Below are positions 1 to 9,961 of a DNA stretch of 64,000 bases, piece by piece. A model generated the notes under the pieces. It did not search any database. It was given only the letters and a program-made list of their open reading frames with translations, and was not told the origin of the DNA. The DNA lies in contig NC_089462.1 in assembly GCF_029203305.1 (NCBI RefSeq), positions 992,001 to 1,056,000 on the forward strand, read 5' to 3'. Each line of letters opens with the position of its first letter. Position 1 is the stretch's first letter. Source of the DNA: Yamadazyma tenuis (taxonomy: Eukaryota > Ascomycota > Pichiomycetes > Serinales > Debaryomycetaceae). Both the position numbers and the translations under genes were made by a program.

Positions 1-2
1 GT

Positions 3-518
3 CAATCTTGGGACAAGGACAACAGTAGCTCAAAGAGAGATCAGTTTGTCAAAAACTTTGCTAAAAGACAAATTGAACTCTTTAATGAAAGAGCCAATGC
101 TGGTTCATACTTTTGGACGTTCAAGTTTGAGGCTGGATCGGGTGGTGAATGGGACTTCAAGACCATGTCGGATAATGGGGTTATACAAAGTCCAATTGGG
201 TTTAAGGGGAAGTCTGTTCCCGATGACAGAAAAAGAGATGAGATTCTCGATCATGAATTCAACAATCACAAATCATACTGGGACAATTCCAACAAAAATG
301 AAAAATATGAACATGACAGATTTAAAGATGGGTTCCTTACTGCGTGGTCTGACTCCAAAGCTTTTGCTGAGTTCAATGGTTCTGTCATTGGCAGAAGAGA
401 GGCTTGGAAAGACGCAAGACTTGATGAGCACATTAAACAAAAGGGGAAGGGAAAGCACGTATGGGAATGGGAACATGGTTTTGACTCTGGCTTGAAGAGT
501 TTTAAGAATTCATTATAG
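3..518 (+). CDS. GH5-family glucanase-like protein, C-terminal part (YBR056W-like)
   Basis: This is the last 171 codons of a gene whose start lies before the window. The reading frame is open from base 3. It contains YFWTFKFEAGSGGEWDF, the pattern that closes the barrel of GH5 exo-1,3-beta-glucosidase-type enzymes, followed by a charged tail of about 115 residues with the block WEWEHGFDSGL. That long tail is typical of the S. cerevisiae YBR056W subgroup rather than of secreted Exg1, so an intracellular or mitochondrial intermembrane-space glycosidase-like protein is more likely than a secreted cell-wall enzyme. The catalytic glutamates are outside the window, so activity cannot be judged. The ATG at 165 lies inside the conserved region and is not the start. 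The family call is firm; the subgroup is inferred. Confidence 0.75.
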   Translation, partial: QSWDKDNSSSKRDQFVKNFAKRQIELFNERANAGSYFWTFKFEAGSGGEWDFKTMSDNGVIQSPIGFKGKSVPDDRKRDEILDHEFNNHKSYWDNSNKNEKYEHDRFKDGFLTAWSDSKAFAEFNGSVIGRREAWKDARLDEHIKQKGKGKHVWEWEHGFDSGLKSFKNSL

Positions 519-711
519 GCTATTTACGTATCTGTATAGACTTTAATGCTGTATGAAAAATGACTGCAAAATGCGACCTTATTCTTGTGTGACCCTCAAA
601 GCGACCCGCGAACTTCGTAAGAACTAAATTATCAAATCTACAGATCCGTTTCGAGATAACAACTGATTTAAAACAGGATTTCAAAGTGTCGTCACACCAC
701 AGCATATTATA

Positions 712-3411
712 ATGATAAAGGAAGATGTGGGATTTCTTCCAATCTCAAAACTAGAAGCGATCGCTGACTCCCTACTGACAGAGTTGCTAAAGAGCTCTAA
801 GAAGCCTGCTACTCATGTTAATTATCAAATCGAGTTACTAGAAGTGTTCAACTATGAGATCAAGCGACACGATAAGATTGGATATTGTGACTTTGAGTTG
901 GCATATGTGTGTTACAGTGTGACATTACGTCTATTGAAAGAGTGCAAAAAGCATGAGTCTAAGGAGATTCAAGACTTCATCAAGATAATTGACCTGACGG
1001 TTTCCAAGAAAAAGGGTAAATCAGAAATGGTTGAATCGCATATCAGTCAACATCCTATCACAGTGAGTAAGGGTACATATTCAAATGTTTTGGATGCAGA
1101 TCCGTTACTTTCAAGGTTCAACAAACTCAGTGCCACTCAAGAGGATTTGAGTCTTCCTCTGACCACTTCCGAGTCTTTGGAAACTTATAAGTACACTGAG
1201 ACAATTTCGGCTCCCCAATTGCGAAAGCTTCTCGAAGATTACAAGAGCAATGTGTCTGTGCTTCTAATTGACTTCAGAACTAAGAAAGAATATGATTATA
1301 ATCATATTAACTATCCTCATACAGTGAACATAGAACCTGCCATCGTAAATGGGCTTCTAGGGCCTGGGAATCAGAATGAAGCTGACAAAGTGACTGACCA
1401 AGATCTAGAAGAACGGTTAAGAATGCTTCTACCAAAAGAACAGTATCAAATATTTCTGAACCGTCACAAGTACGATTTAATTGTCTTGTACAACTTGAGG
1501 TTTGGGGTTGCTGAAAAACTAATAAACCGATTTGACGCTTTGGTTAGCTCTTTGATCAATGAGAGCAATAATGGTAATCCATGCAAGAGCCCGTTCTTAA
1601 AGTTGGTCGAGTTGCTAACGTACCGGAATAAATATATCAGCTCAAAGTTGAAGAGAGCACCTTGTTATTTGTCTGGTGGAGTGTCATTTTGGTACAGCTT
1701 ATATGGAGAATCTTCCATTGCTAAAACCGATACAATTCCTATTTTAGCTATGCCAGAAGCATCTATTTCGAGAGATGGCAGTAGCTCACCCTCCAGTTCT
1801 AGACGAAACAGCTATATGACTACAAACGCATCAACGAAATCCTCAGAGTCACTTTCATCTGCAAAAAATGGGTCCCCATACCTCAAAAACTTTGGAGATT
1901 ATTTAGGCACAGCTAAGAGTACGGGAAGTACTCCAATATCGAATCTGTTTGCTGGGAAACATTCAAGTGATCCCAGCAAGATAGGATATTACGCTCAAAG
2001 TGCTCCTTTAAAGCCAGATACATCCAATTTCGGAGCCACTTCCAATGGGATTCACACATATAACATACCGCCTCCACAGCAAATTCCTGCCAGAAAGTCT
2101 TCGTTAAGCAAAACTTCAAGCTTCTCAAGCGATGGATATAATACTTCTTCTCCAGCACCACCAGAGAAAAAGACTTCTGTTAGTCCAACAAAATTCCTCG
2201 AGCAGTATACTACGGGGCTTACAAATCTCGGGAATTCATGTTACATGAACTGTATTATCCAGTGTCTTGGGGCCACTCCACAATTAACGAAATTCTTCTT
2301 TCCAACTTTGCCTTCTTCATCTTCTTCGGCTTCTACTGTTCAGTCTTACAGGCAGCACATAAACATAAACAATAAGTTGGGGACCAAAGGTATATTAACT
2401 ACAAGTTTTGTTACCTTATTGGTTGATATGTTTGGCAATGCTGGAGGAAATTTGTCTCCGCTGCAATTCAAGAAGGTTATTGGGTCATTGTCACCTGGTG
2501 GTCAGTTTGCAAACTTTGACCAGCAAGATTGTATTGAATTCTTGGACTTTGTTCTTGATTCATTACATGAAGACTTGAACCAAATGGTGATTTCTAACCC
2601 CAAAGAGAAACAAGCCATTCAAGAATTGACACCTGAGCAAGAGCGTACGAGGGAGTATTTGCCCGTGAGGTTGGCATCGACAATTGAATGGGAAAGATAT
2701 TTAAAATTGAATTTTTCTGTGATTGTTGATTATTTCCAAGGGCAATATTTGTCACAATTGAGATGTTTAGAATGTGGAACAACATCTACCACCTACAATG
2801 CGTTCCAAATCTTGAGTTTGCCTATTCCTGAAAGACTCAATAAGGGAAAGGACTTAACACTTGATGATTGTCTACAGGAGTTTGTCCAATTAGAGTTATT
2901 GGATGATGAAAATAAATGGCATTGTCCCAACTGCAAGAAATTTACCAGGCTGACAAAGAAAATCTCCATCACAAGGCTTCCTCAAGTTTTAATTATTCAT
3001 TTCAAGAGGTTCAAGCTTTCTCCAACTGGGTATTTCAGTAAAATGGATGACTTCATTAAATATCCAGTGAATGATGTTCTAGACCTTACTTCATATTGGC
3101 CACATCCAGGAACTGTCGTGAACCCAAACCTTAGCTCATCTGATGTCATGGCGAAAGACAAGGAAGTACAAATTCTTGCAACCTTGCCTACGCGTAATCA
3201 AGTCCCTCCATTCAGATATAAATTGTATGGAGTAGCCAATCATTACGGTAATTTAACTACCGGTCACTACACTGCATATGTCCATAAAGAAAGTGACAAA
3301 AAAAAGACTAGAGAATGGTGCTATTTTGATGACTCGAAGGTCTCTTTCAACCAGAAGCAAAACCAGGTTCTCAACAAAAATGCATATTGTCTATTCTATC
3401 AACGTATTTAG
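712..3411 (+). CDS. DOA4: Ubiquitin carboxyl-terminal hydrolase Doa4
   Basis: An 899-residue endosomal ubiquitin protease that recycles ubiquitin from cargo entering multivesicular bodies. An N-terminal helical region (about 1-110) is followed by a rhodanese-like domain (about 165-330), a Ser-rich linker (about 345-490) and a USP domain (about 500-899). The Cys box GNSCYMN places the catalytic Cys at 510. The His box GHYTAY gives His852, and YFDDSKV gives Asp873/874. Two zinc-knuckle pairs are visible, C685-x2-C688 and C738-x2-C741. All catalytic residues are intact and the length matches Doa4 (about 926 residues). In yeasts without the whole-genome duplication this gene stands for both DOA4 and UBP5. 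It ends 41 bases before the convergent OCA6 stop codon, and OCA6 and DOS2 are also its neighbours in S. cerevisiae. Confidence 0.93.
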   Translation: MIKEDVGFLPISKLEAIADSLLTELLKSSKKPATHVNYQIELLEVFNYEIKRHDKIGYCDFELAYVCYSVTLRLLKECKKHESKEIQDFIKIIDLTVSKKKGKSEMVESHISQHPITVSKGTYSNVLDADPLLSRFNKLSATQEDLSLPLTTSESLETYKYTETISAPQLRKLLEDYKSNVSVLLIDFRTKKEYDYNHINYPHTVNIEPAIVNGLLGPGNQNEADKVTDQDLEERLRMLLPKEQYQIFLNRHKYDLIVLYNLRFGVAEKLINRFDALVSSLINESNNGNPCKSPFLKLVELLTYRNKYISSKLKRAPCYLSGGVSFWYSLYGESSIAKTDTIPILAMPEASISRDGSSSPSSSRRNSYMTTNASTKSSESLSSAKNGSPYLKNFGDYLGTAKSTGSTPISNLFAGKHSSDPSKIGYYAQSAPLKPDTSNFGATSNGIHTYNIPPPQQIPARKSSLSKTSSFSSDGYNTSSPAPPEKKTSVSPTKFLEQYTTGLTNLGNSCYMNCIIQCLGATPQLTKFFFPTLPSSSSSASTVQSYRQHININNKLGTKGILTTSFVTLLVDMFGNAGGNLSPLQFKKVIGSLSPGGQFANFDQQDCIEFLDFVLDSLHEDLNQMVISNPKEKQAIQELTPEQERTREYLPVRLASTIEWERYLKLNFSVIVDYFQGQYLSQLRCLECGTTSTTYNAFQILSLPIPERLNKGKDLTLDDCLQEFVQLELLDDENKWHCPNCKKFTRLTKKISITRLPQVLIIHFKRFKLSPTGYFSKMDDFIKYPVNDVLDLTSYWPHPGTVVNPNLSSSDVMAKDKEVQILATLPTRNQVPPFRYKLYGVANHYGNLTTGHYTAYVHKESDKKKTREWCYFDDSKVSFNQKQNQVLNKNAYCLFYQRI

Positions 3412-3452
3412 TTAGGTAGATCATAAATCTTTACATAAAGACAGTCAGATTG

Positions 3453-4046
3453 TCATATATCCAGCTGGTGGATCTTAATCATAGGATGATTGCTTACCAC
3501 ACCATTACTCATCCCATTCCATAACCAACTCACTTTATCTGAACTATCGACTTGTATATCGCCTCGAAATCCTTCCACAAAATTTCTATCGTTCAAGGTT
3601 ATGTTGGTGGTATAATTAATAAATTCATTGAATATAGTCAATGATGTCCAGAATTGTAGCTTCCTTAAACATGCTACTATTAAACTTGTGACTTGGCCTC
3701 CATTAACGCAGTGAACATAGATTGGAGAATGCAGGGTATGAATAATTAGATCTAAGGCCTCAAGCACAGTCGAATATCCTAATGGTACTCCACGTTTCTT
3801 TCCTTTACCCAGTTGCTCACACTCAAGGTGCACAAGGGTGATTTTGTTTCTGGTAGCGAAGTCATATAGTTTTGGATCAGTCTCTGGTGTCACTGGCAGT
3901 GGAGTTAAAGAAACAATGGTTTTTAGACTCAAGCTTTCGAGAAATGGGAAATTGATTTCTCTTGGATATGCACCTCTGTAGAATCCCTCCTGGACTGTGC
4001 TGAACTTCAAAGGAGGGATAAACATGTATGATGAACTGTAATCCAT
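3453..4046 (-). CDS. OCA6: Oca6-type atypical dual-specificity phosphatase
   Basis: A Siw14/Oca-family phosphatase-like protein; in budding yeast the Oca proteins act together in inositol-pyrophosphate and oxidant/caffeine responses. The fold signature is clear (PPLKF, GFYRGAYPREINFPFL, then HCVNGGQVTSL). The P-loop that should read HC-x5-R has no Arg: Val occupies that place, so catalysis by the usual mechanism is unlikely. As I recall it, S. cerevisiae Oca6 is also non-canonical here, so this is probably a family trait. Three ATGs compete: 4091 (212 residues), 4052 and 4046. I chose 4046 because family members begin only a few residues before the PPLKF block. Convergent with DOA4, as in the YDR067-YDR069 neighbourhood. 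Confidence 0.85.
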   Translation of the reverse strand: MDYSSSYMFIPPLKFSTVQEGFYRGAYPREINFPFLESLSLKTIVSLTPLPVTPETDPKLYDFATRNKITLVHLECEQLGKGKKRGVPLGYSTVLEALDLIIHTLHSPIYVHCVNGGQVTSLIVACLRKLQFWTSLTIFNEFINYTTNITLNDRNFVEGFRGDIQVDSSDKVSWLWNGMSNGVVSNHPMIKIHQLDI

Positions 4047-4257
4047 AGTCATAAACCTGAAATGTAGTAAAAGTGCGACATATATGTGCATCTAACTTTT
4101 TCGTACAAATATTTATATTAACATGGCTATGGTATTAAAGTTATTAAATATTAGGAGTAAACTTCATGAGAATGGAAGTTGAGTAGAATAGTTTTTGCTT
4201 ATTCCTTATGAGAACGAGACTATCGGGTAATTTGAACAAGGGAGGAAATGGATCTGT

Positions 4258-5922
4258 CTATGCTTTTACGAGACCGAAATTAGGCTGTTTGCACATTTCA
4301 ACATTTCCAGCTAAAGCTTCTTGGATGTTCATTTTCTTTGTCTGGCCGGGTATTCCACTACCAAACTTCAAGTAAATCAAGTCACCAATCTCACTGAATT
4401 TTTCCAACACATAGTCCAAATCTTCTTTGGTTAAAGCTGAGCTCAAACATAATCTGACTCTACCACTAACAATTGGGGTGGCAGGATAAGCGGCGATAAC
4501 CAATGCAATACCCATATCGTAAAGCTTTCGTGATACGGCAGGCATCTTTGCAGGTAAAAATACTAACAATGGAATGACAGGAGAATCGTCAGCTCCGTAA
4601 ATTATGAATCCGAGTTTCTTGAGTCCTGATCTGAAATAACGAGAATTGAACGCTAATCTCTGTAATCTCAATGCTCCTTCACCTGGGTTCAAATCTCCCT
4701 TGATGATACTCATAGAAGAAATGATTTGGGCTAATACTGGAGGAGGGACTGACTCACCATGAACGTTTGTGGCATAGTCTACTCTAACCCTGTCCATGAG
4801 TTTTTGAGAGCCAGAAATGTAGCCTCCAGTAGCACCAAAGGATTTAGTTAATGTACCCATCAAAACATCGATTTTTTTGGGATCGACACCGAAATAATCA
4901 GAAATACCTCTTCCATTTGGACCCAAAGCACCGATAGAATGGGCTTCATCGACAAACAAATAACATTTATACTTTTCCTTCAAACGAATAATCTCAACCA
5001 AATTACACATGTCACCTTCCATAGAGTATAAACCTTCAACTGCGATGATGATTTTACTCCAGGGACGATGAGATTTAGGTTGACCTTGGGCAATGGCATT
5101 TCTTATAACCTTCTCTAAGCTTTTCATATCGTTATGTTCAAACACTTTAACAGAAGCACCTGAAACTCTAACCCCAAATCTAGTAGAAGCGTGGTTTAAA
5201 GCATCACTAAGCACTAACGTTTTAGAATCAGCAATACATTCAAAAATAAAGGCATTGGTACCGTAACCTTGACTGACCAAGATAGCATCATCTTGACCAA
5301 CAAAATCAGCAATAAGTCTCTCACACTGTTGATGTAAATCTGTGGTTCCAACAATATCTCTTGGTGAACATCCAGATGTACCATACAGATCAACGATTTC
5401 ACTGGCGGCTTCGGTACACGTTCCCTTGGACTGACCAAACCCCAAATAATTATATGAGGATAAATTGAGACATTCATCCGAGCCTCCGGTGTATTGGTAT
5501 TTGTTTATGCCCATTTTGATACGTTGATAACACTTGATATATCTACCTGGGGCACCATGGATGGGTCTAGCAAAACAGTCGTCGATTCTTTCCTTCAAAC
5601 GACGTTCGTAGAAACTTTCAAACCCGTCGGACCACGGGGCGTAACCATCTTTCTCCACTAAATGCTCGTAGGCCTCAGGTCTAAAGATTTTTCCGAAGAA
5701 ATCTCTAATGTGGCCAATTATGATCAAGATAAGATAACTCAAGTAGGTTACAATATAAATGAAAATTGGAGGATCATCTTCAACAGGGTTTGGGTATGGT
5801 TGACCGGCAGGGTGTTGGGAAACATACAAATAATCCGTCGAGGTCAATTTTCCAAACTCTAACTCTGCCACTTCTTCAGGTGGTCTATCCTCCGCAGGAG
5901 CGTCGGGCATTTTGAGAAGCAT
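4258..5922 (-). CDS. LCB2: Serine palmitoyltransferase subunit 2
   Basis: Catalytic subunit of the ER enzyme that condenses serine with palmitoyl-CoA, the first step of sphingolipid synthesis, working with Lcb1. A membrane segment lies at about residues 52-70, followed by an alpha-oxoamine-synthase PLP fold. The PLP lysine sits in GTLTKSFGATGGY at residue 360 counted from the chosen start, and the preceding block DEAHSIGALG is intact. Length 554 matches Lcb2 (561). The frame stays open upstream to an ATG at 6054, adding 44 residues unlike any Lcb2 N-terminus; ATGs at 5922 and 5910 fit better. The neighbour downstream of this promoter is a YDR061W-type gene, as in S. cerevisiae (YDR062W/YDR061W). 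Confidence 0.95.
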   Translation of the reverse strand: MLLKMPDAPAEDRPPEEVAELEFGKLTSTDYLYVSQHPAGQPYPNPVEDDPPIFIYIVTYLSYLILIIIGHIRDFFGKIFRPEAYEHLVEKDGYAPWSDGFESFYERRLKERIDDCFARPIHGAPGRYIKCYQRIKMGINKYQYTGGSDECLNLSSYNYLGFGQSKGTCTEAASEIVDLYGTSGCSPRDIVGTTDLHQQCERLIADFVGQDDAILVSQGYGTNAFIFECIADSKTLVLSDALNHASTRFGVRVSGASVKVFEHNDMKSLEKVIRNAIAQGQPKSHRPWSKIIIAVEGLYSMEGDMCNLVEIIRLKEKYKCYLFVDEAHSIGALGPNGRGISDYFGVDPKKIDVLMGTLTKSFGATGGYISGSQKLMDRVRVDYATNVHGESVPPPVLAQIISSMSIIKGDLNPGEGALRLQRLAFNSRYFRSGLKKLGFIIYGADDSPVIPLLVFLPAKMPAVSRKLYDMGIALVIAAYPATPIVSGRVRLCLSSALTKEDLDYVLEKFSEIGDLIYLKFGSGIPGQTKKMNIQEALAGNVEMCKQPNFGLVKA

Positions 5923-6467
5923 GGTGGTAGATAGATTGGATTGATAAGGAATGGACGAGTAATAAAAGGAGGTGAAACAATGAAAGATTGACAAGGGTCT
6001 GAGAAAATAAACAGACTCGAATTTGGTATAAGATATTGATCTACAAAAGCACACAAGATATGATATGGCTTAAACTGGTGATGTTGATGTACTGAGTACT
6101 TTTATTGTTAAGTGGTTCGTGAAAATATCTTAGTATGTGCCTTTGACTTTTGATATGGTGAAAGTACTTAGTAAGTTTACATTCAAAAATTTTTCCCAAG
6201 CGCGTATGTTTCGGGAAGCCAATACAGCGTCGTGTGTTGGCAGTATATTTAAGACAAGCTTTACACTTTAAGTTGCTCCTGAAATTGGTCATCTAAATAG
6301 AATCACTACAAGCATGCTATAATTAGGTACGTACAGTGTATTCATAGATTTCTATGCTTACTTTTAGGGGTTAAAAATGTATTCCTAATCAATTCCAAAT
6401 TTGGGGCTAAAGCACCTCAATAGGGGTAAAGATATGCAGCAGCGCAGTTTGAAAATTCAAGCTAAAA
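5923..6467 (-). promoter_or_regulatory. LCB2 upstream region
   Basis: About 545 bases between the LCB2 start and the stop codon of the ABC ATPase gene, both transcribed leftward. It must hold the LCB2 promoter. The first 132 bases are an in-frame open extension of LCB2 and may be leader. I see no RNA gene, repeat or recognisable operator here. Confidence 0.4.
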
Positions 6468-8081
6468 CTAGTCTTTTGCGACTGCTTTGAACAATTGATA
6501 AGACCTGTTATCGTCGCCTACCAACTTGATCACATAGTCGTAGTCGGGAAGCTCCCATTCAATATGACCAATACTTAAGATCGTTGAATCTGGAAACTCA
6601 TCTCTGAGCACCCCATGGCAAGCTTTCAACAAGTCTACATTATCCATGCACGAGAACGCTTCATCAAGAATGATAAGTTCGGGATCCTTGATAAGAGCTC
6701 TCAAAAACAAAGTTACTTTCTGTAATGTGATGCTTAAGGAATGAAAGGGAGTGTTTCCATGTTGCTCTAACACGTCTACAACAAAAGGTTTTTGGAATAA
6801 TGCCTCGATCTTGTTGTTTGGAAGCTCATATCTCTCACCGCTGAACTGGAAGTTTGAGTTTCCAATGTCTTTTACTAGTCCATTTTTAATGATTTCATTC
6901 ATGGTCTTTGTTGATGGAACTAAAGAGTGGAGCTCAGGAGAAGAAATGCCAATCTTATTGTTCACGTCAAAAAATGTTACTCCACTTCCGGTTTTTCTCA
7001 AGACACCTTCAACAGACAAAACTGACCTCCATGACTGCGGATGGTCAGCAGTGATCAACGATAAAATTGTAGTCTTCCCAGTTCCATTTTCTCCGAGGAT
7101 TCTCCAACTTGTTCCTCTAGGGATTTGCCAGTTAAAATTGGCCAAAACAGGTACATCTTTATAGATTACTGATGCATTATTAAACTCAACGTGTGGTGTG
7201 TCATTATCTGATAAGTCGCTATTGCTTATTTTGAGCAAATTAAGTTTTCTATCCTGAGGAATTTCAGTTTCTTTAATATTCTTTGAAACTTTCAAAGCAA
7301 CTTCTTCCCTGGGACCATTGAACAATACACCCAGTTCATCAACTTCGGTGAGATGACCGATCCATTCTGGTACTTTATCTTGGAATCTGAGTCCCAATAC
7401 AATCGCCATATTGAACTCATCAACTACATCGTTCAACGAGTTAGAGACTAACTGTGTTTGAACAGGGTCGAGGCCCAAGAATGGATCATCTATGATCAAA
7501 AGCTTGGGCTTGTGTAAAACAGACTTGGCGATTCTCGCTCTTCTTAATTGCCCGTTACTTAAAGAATTGACCCATTTGTCTCTCAAATGACTTAAATTGA
7601 AAAGATCGATCACCCTGTTAACTTCAGCCTCTGACACTGAACTTTGGTTACTATTGTAATTATTACTACCGACAATGTAATTCTTGACTGAATTAACGTC
7701 ATCAGACATTTCTAACTTTCCTTTGTAAGCATATGATTCATATCTCGCAGAGAGATATACTTTATCTAAGCCAGAAGACTCTTTGAAGTTGAGGTACTGA
7801 ATTTGGTCATACTCTTTGAGTTCGGCCATCAATGGATATGTTCTTGATAAAGGTGGAACAGCAATGTATTTCATGGCAAGAGCGTTCAAGAATTCGGTTT
7901 TACGATGTCCTATCACACCTATTTTGCAGGGTAGGTCTTGGGTATTCGATTGATAGATTTCTAAGTCTGTTATGGGGTTCTTGAATATGAAGGAAGTACT
8001 TTTGAGATTGTCTTTAAGAACACAATCTTTGAATCTCACCAAGCACTTAGCTTGTGACCATAATATCATACTGTAATTCAT
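6468..8081 (-). CDS. Soluble twin-NBD ABC ATPase (YDR061W-like)
   Basis: A 537-residue ABC protein with two nucleotide-binding domains and no membrane segments, the size and layout of S. cerevisiae YDR061W (539 residues, function unknown). NBD1 has a damaged P-loop (GVIGHRKT, residues 55-62, Arg where the last Gly of GxxGxGKT should be) but a good signature, LSNGQ 174-178, and Walker B, LLIIDDP. NBD2 has a perfect P-loop, GENGTGKTT 330-338, and Walker B, LIILDEAF, but its signature is eroded to LSITLQ. One composite ATP site (NBD2 P-loop with NBD1 signature) is therefore complete and the other is degenerate. The gene is next to LCB2 as in S. cerevisiae, and transcribed divergently from DOS2. 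Cellular role not known. Confidence 0.85.
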   Translation of the reverse strand: MNYSMILWSQAKCLVRFKDCVLKDNLKSTSFIFKNPITDLEIYQSNTQDLPCKIGVIGHRKTEFLNALAMKYIAVPPLSRTYPLMAELKEYDQIQYLNFKESSGLDKVYLSARYESYAYKGKLEMSDDVNSVKNYIVGSNNYNSNQSSVSEAEVNRVIDLFNLSHLRDKWVNSLSNGQLRRARIAKSVLHKPKLLIIDDPFLGLDPVQTQLVSNSLNDVVDEFNMAIVLGLRFQDKVPEWIGHLTEVDELGVLFNGPREEVALKVSKNIKETEIPQDRKLNLLKISNSDLSDNDTPHVEFNNASVIYKDVPVLANFNWQIPRGTSWRILGENGTGKTTILSLITADHPQSWRSVLSVEGVLRKTGSGVTFFDVNNKIGISSPELHSLVPSTKTMNEIIKNGLVKDIGNSNFQFSGERYELPNNKIEALFQKPFVVDVLEQHGNTPFHSLSITLQKVTLFLRALIKDPELIILDEAFSCMDNVDLLKACHGVLRDEFPDSTILSIGHIEWELPDYDYVIKLVGDDNRSYQLFKAVAKD

Positions 8082-8582
8082 GTTGTGAATGATTCAAGTT
8101 CCGTTCGTCAGTGAAAAGTGCGATCTTCCGAATCCGATTTCTCGCAGCCATTTCTATTCAAGTAGCCAATTGGGTATAAAAGAGAGATCCCGCTTGAAAT
8201 ATTGTGATTCAGTTCACATCAAGCTATCTTCATCTTTTATATCATTCAGAGAATCTTTATGATTTTGGAAAGTTTTACTATTGTGTTTCAAGTATGCCTC
8301 AACTTTTTCAATTGATTTGTTAGATTTGCGATTTTTACTAAAGTCTCCAAAATAATGGGAAATGTAGAGATGTAATGAGATAGAAAACAGATTCTCAACA
8401 ATATACTAGATATCATTGTGAAAGAATAGTATTAGAATTAATGGCATACCAGAACTTGACCATTTTCTCTTTTTGAAGAGCAATGGATCTTGACTCTACA
8501 CTTTTTCTCGTGAAGGGTTATCACGAGTTCACACCGCGCCAATGCGCAAAAAAACGAACTCAGGAGACCACCTCTATAAATA
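8082..8582. promoter_or_regulatory. Divergent promoter, YDR061W-like gene / DOS2
   Basis: A 501-base intergenic region between two divergently transcribed genes. A TATA-like ATAAATA stretch lies just before the DOS2 start, and a short GC-rich patch (ccgcgccaatgcgc) lies about 40 bases upstream of it. No conserved RNA, repeat or named operator could be recognised. Confidence 0.4.
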
Positions 8583-9617
8583 ATGGAATTCGTTGACCCA
8601 GTGGTAGCACAAGAGGAAGTACCCCAAGTAGAAGTATCCCATGACGAGGGTAAGACTGAAAAGGCGGTGCATCAATTGGAAGATGAGATTGATAAGGCCT
8701 ATGGAGTAGTCGAAAAGAAGTTTGCAGATTTGTGGACTTCAGCCGCTAAGAACGCCGGTGATTTGCAAGAAAAGTACAAGTTGGAAGAACGCAGAAACGA
8801 TATATTGAAACAATTGAATGCAGCCAAGGATAACATTGATGATAGGGCCAAAGTTTCTGAGCATTTGGCTCAAGTCGAATCACAATTCAAGTCTTTGGGA
8901 GAGCATGTTAAGGATGTTAACCTACCAGAATTCCATATTCCAGATATTGATTTGAAAGGATTGTCTAACCAGGCAAATGTTTATCTCGACACTTTAGACA
9001 ATACCCTTGAGCAAGTTGAAAAACAAGCGGGCCAGTACGTCAAGAGATTTGGATCATTCTTGACGGGATTTGTGTCTGTCAGTAATGACGATGCTAACAC
9101 CGAGCTGACTTTCCAAGGGGAAAAGGAGACTTTGTTTGCCAGTCCTTTGAGTTCCAATTCAGCCTACGGAGCTTCAAGGTACGACAGTGATCTCTTTAAA
9201 TTGCATACTACTCCAGAGTCATTCTTAAATGCCAAAGATGATGACAGATTGAAGACATTTAAAGTGGACGACAAAACCAAGGAGATCTCAGAACTCTTGG
9301 AAAAGTACGATTCAACTTTACAGGTGTTGATGAATAAGTTGGTTCCAGTACAAATTCCCTACAATACATTCTGGTACAGATACTTCATATTACAAGACGA
9401 ATTGAAGGAACAAGACGAGGCTAGAAAGAAGTTGCTTCAAGCCAAAGGGAAGAGCCAAGAAGAGGGAGCAGACGATGATGAAGAAGATTTTACATGGGAT
9501 GATGATGACGAAGAAGAAGAAGCTGTAGATGTTGCGTCTGAATTGAAGAAGAGTAAGGAAAAAGCCAAGAAAACTGCCAAAGTCAGCGAAAATGATGGAG
9601 ATGATGACTGGGAGTAA
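8583..9617 (+). CDS. DOS2: Dos2-like BSD-domain protein
   Basis: A 344-residue acidic protein. The first half is helical. A BSD-domain signature (PYNTFWYRYFILQDEL) lies at about 258-275, and the C-terminus is a run of Asp/Glu followed by a Lys-rich segment and DDDWE at the end. This matches S. cerevisiae Dos2 (YDR068W, 310 residues), a cytoplasmic protein of poorly defined role linked genetically to ubiquitin metabolism. Position supports the call: OCA6, DOS2 and DOA4 are adjacent in S. cerevisiae and all occur in the first 10 kb here. The ATG at 8583 is preceded by a TATA-like stretch and is the first in frame. Confidence 0.85.
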   Translation: MEFVDPVVAQEEVPQVEVSHDEGKTEKAVHQLEDEIDKAYGVVEKKFADLWTSAAKNAGDLQEKYKLEERRNDILKQLNAAKDNIDDRAKVSEHLAQVESQFKSLGEHVKDVNLPEFHIPDIDLKGLSNQANVYLDTLDNTLEQVEKQAGQYVKRFGSFLTGFVSVSNDDANTELTFQGEKETLFASPLSSNSAYGASRYDSDLFKLHTTPESFLNAKDDDRLKTFKVDDKTKEISELLEKYDSTLQVLMNKLVPVQIPYNTFWYRYFILQDELKEQDEARKKLLQAKGKSQEEGADDDEEDFTWDDDDEEEEAVDVASELKKSKEKAKKTAKVSENDGDDDWE

Positions 9618-9961
9618 ATCAAGAAACATCCTCGTTGAGTGTTTTTGATTTCCCCTGTTTGCTTAATGTTTATAGTGCCAATACACTTTTTTTAATGAAT
9701 CTGTGCGATTACCCAAAACCAACGCTGCGACAACGCCAGCTAGAAACAAGGGAAAAAAAACTAGCGGTTGCCTTTGTACCTTATTGAAGAAATCAGCCCC
9801 TTAATCTATTTTTGTATTAGTTCATTAATAGAGACCAAAGATCATTTATTTTGCAATTGCACATATACAATCAATATCATTGTTATCCTGTCGTTCCGAT
9901 CGTGAATCCATTTAATTTGGTACTCTTTTTCCCACTCAGGCTCACCAATAATACCTGAGAA
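9618..9961 (+). promoter_or_regulatory. DOS2 3' region and SSK1 promoter
   Basis: A 344-base interval between two same-strand genes. The first 100 bases carry T-rich sequence suited to 3'-end formation, and the rest is AT-rich promoter with pyrimidine stretches. No named motif or RNA gene seen. Confidence 0.35.

Noticed and set aside
46..495. Plus-strand frame overlapping the GH5 C-terminus
   Set aside because: It is out of frame with the conserved glucanase sequence and has no homology.
5923..6054. N-terminal extension of LCB2 by 44 residues
   Set aside because: The added sequence does not resemble any Lcb2 N-terminus and probably lies in the leader; an alternative isoform cannot be excluded.
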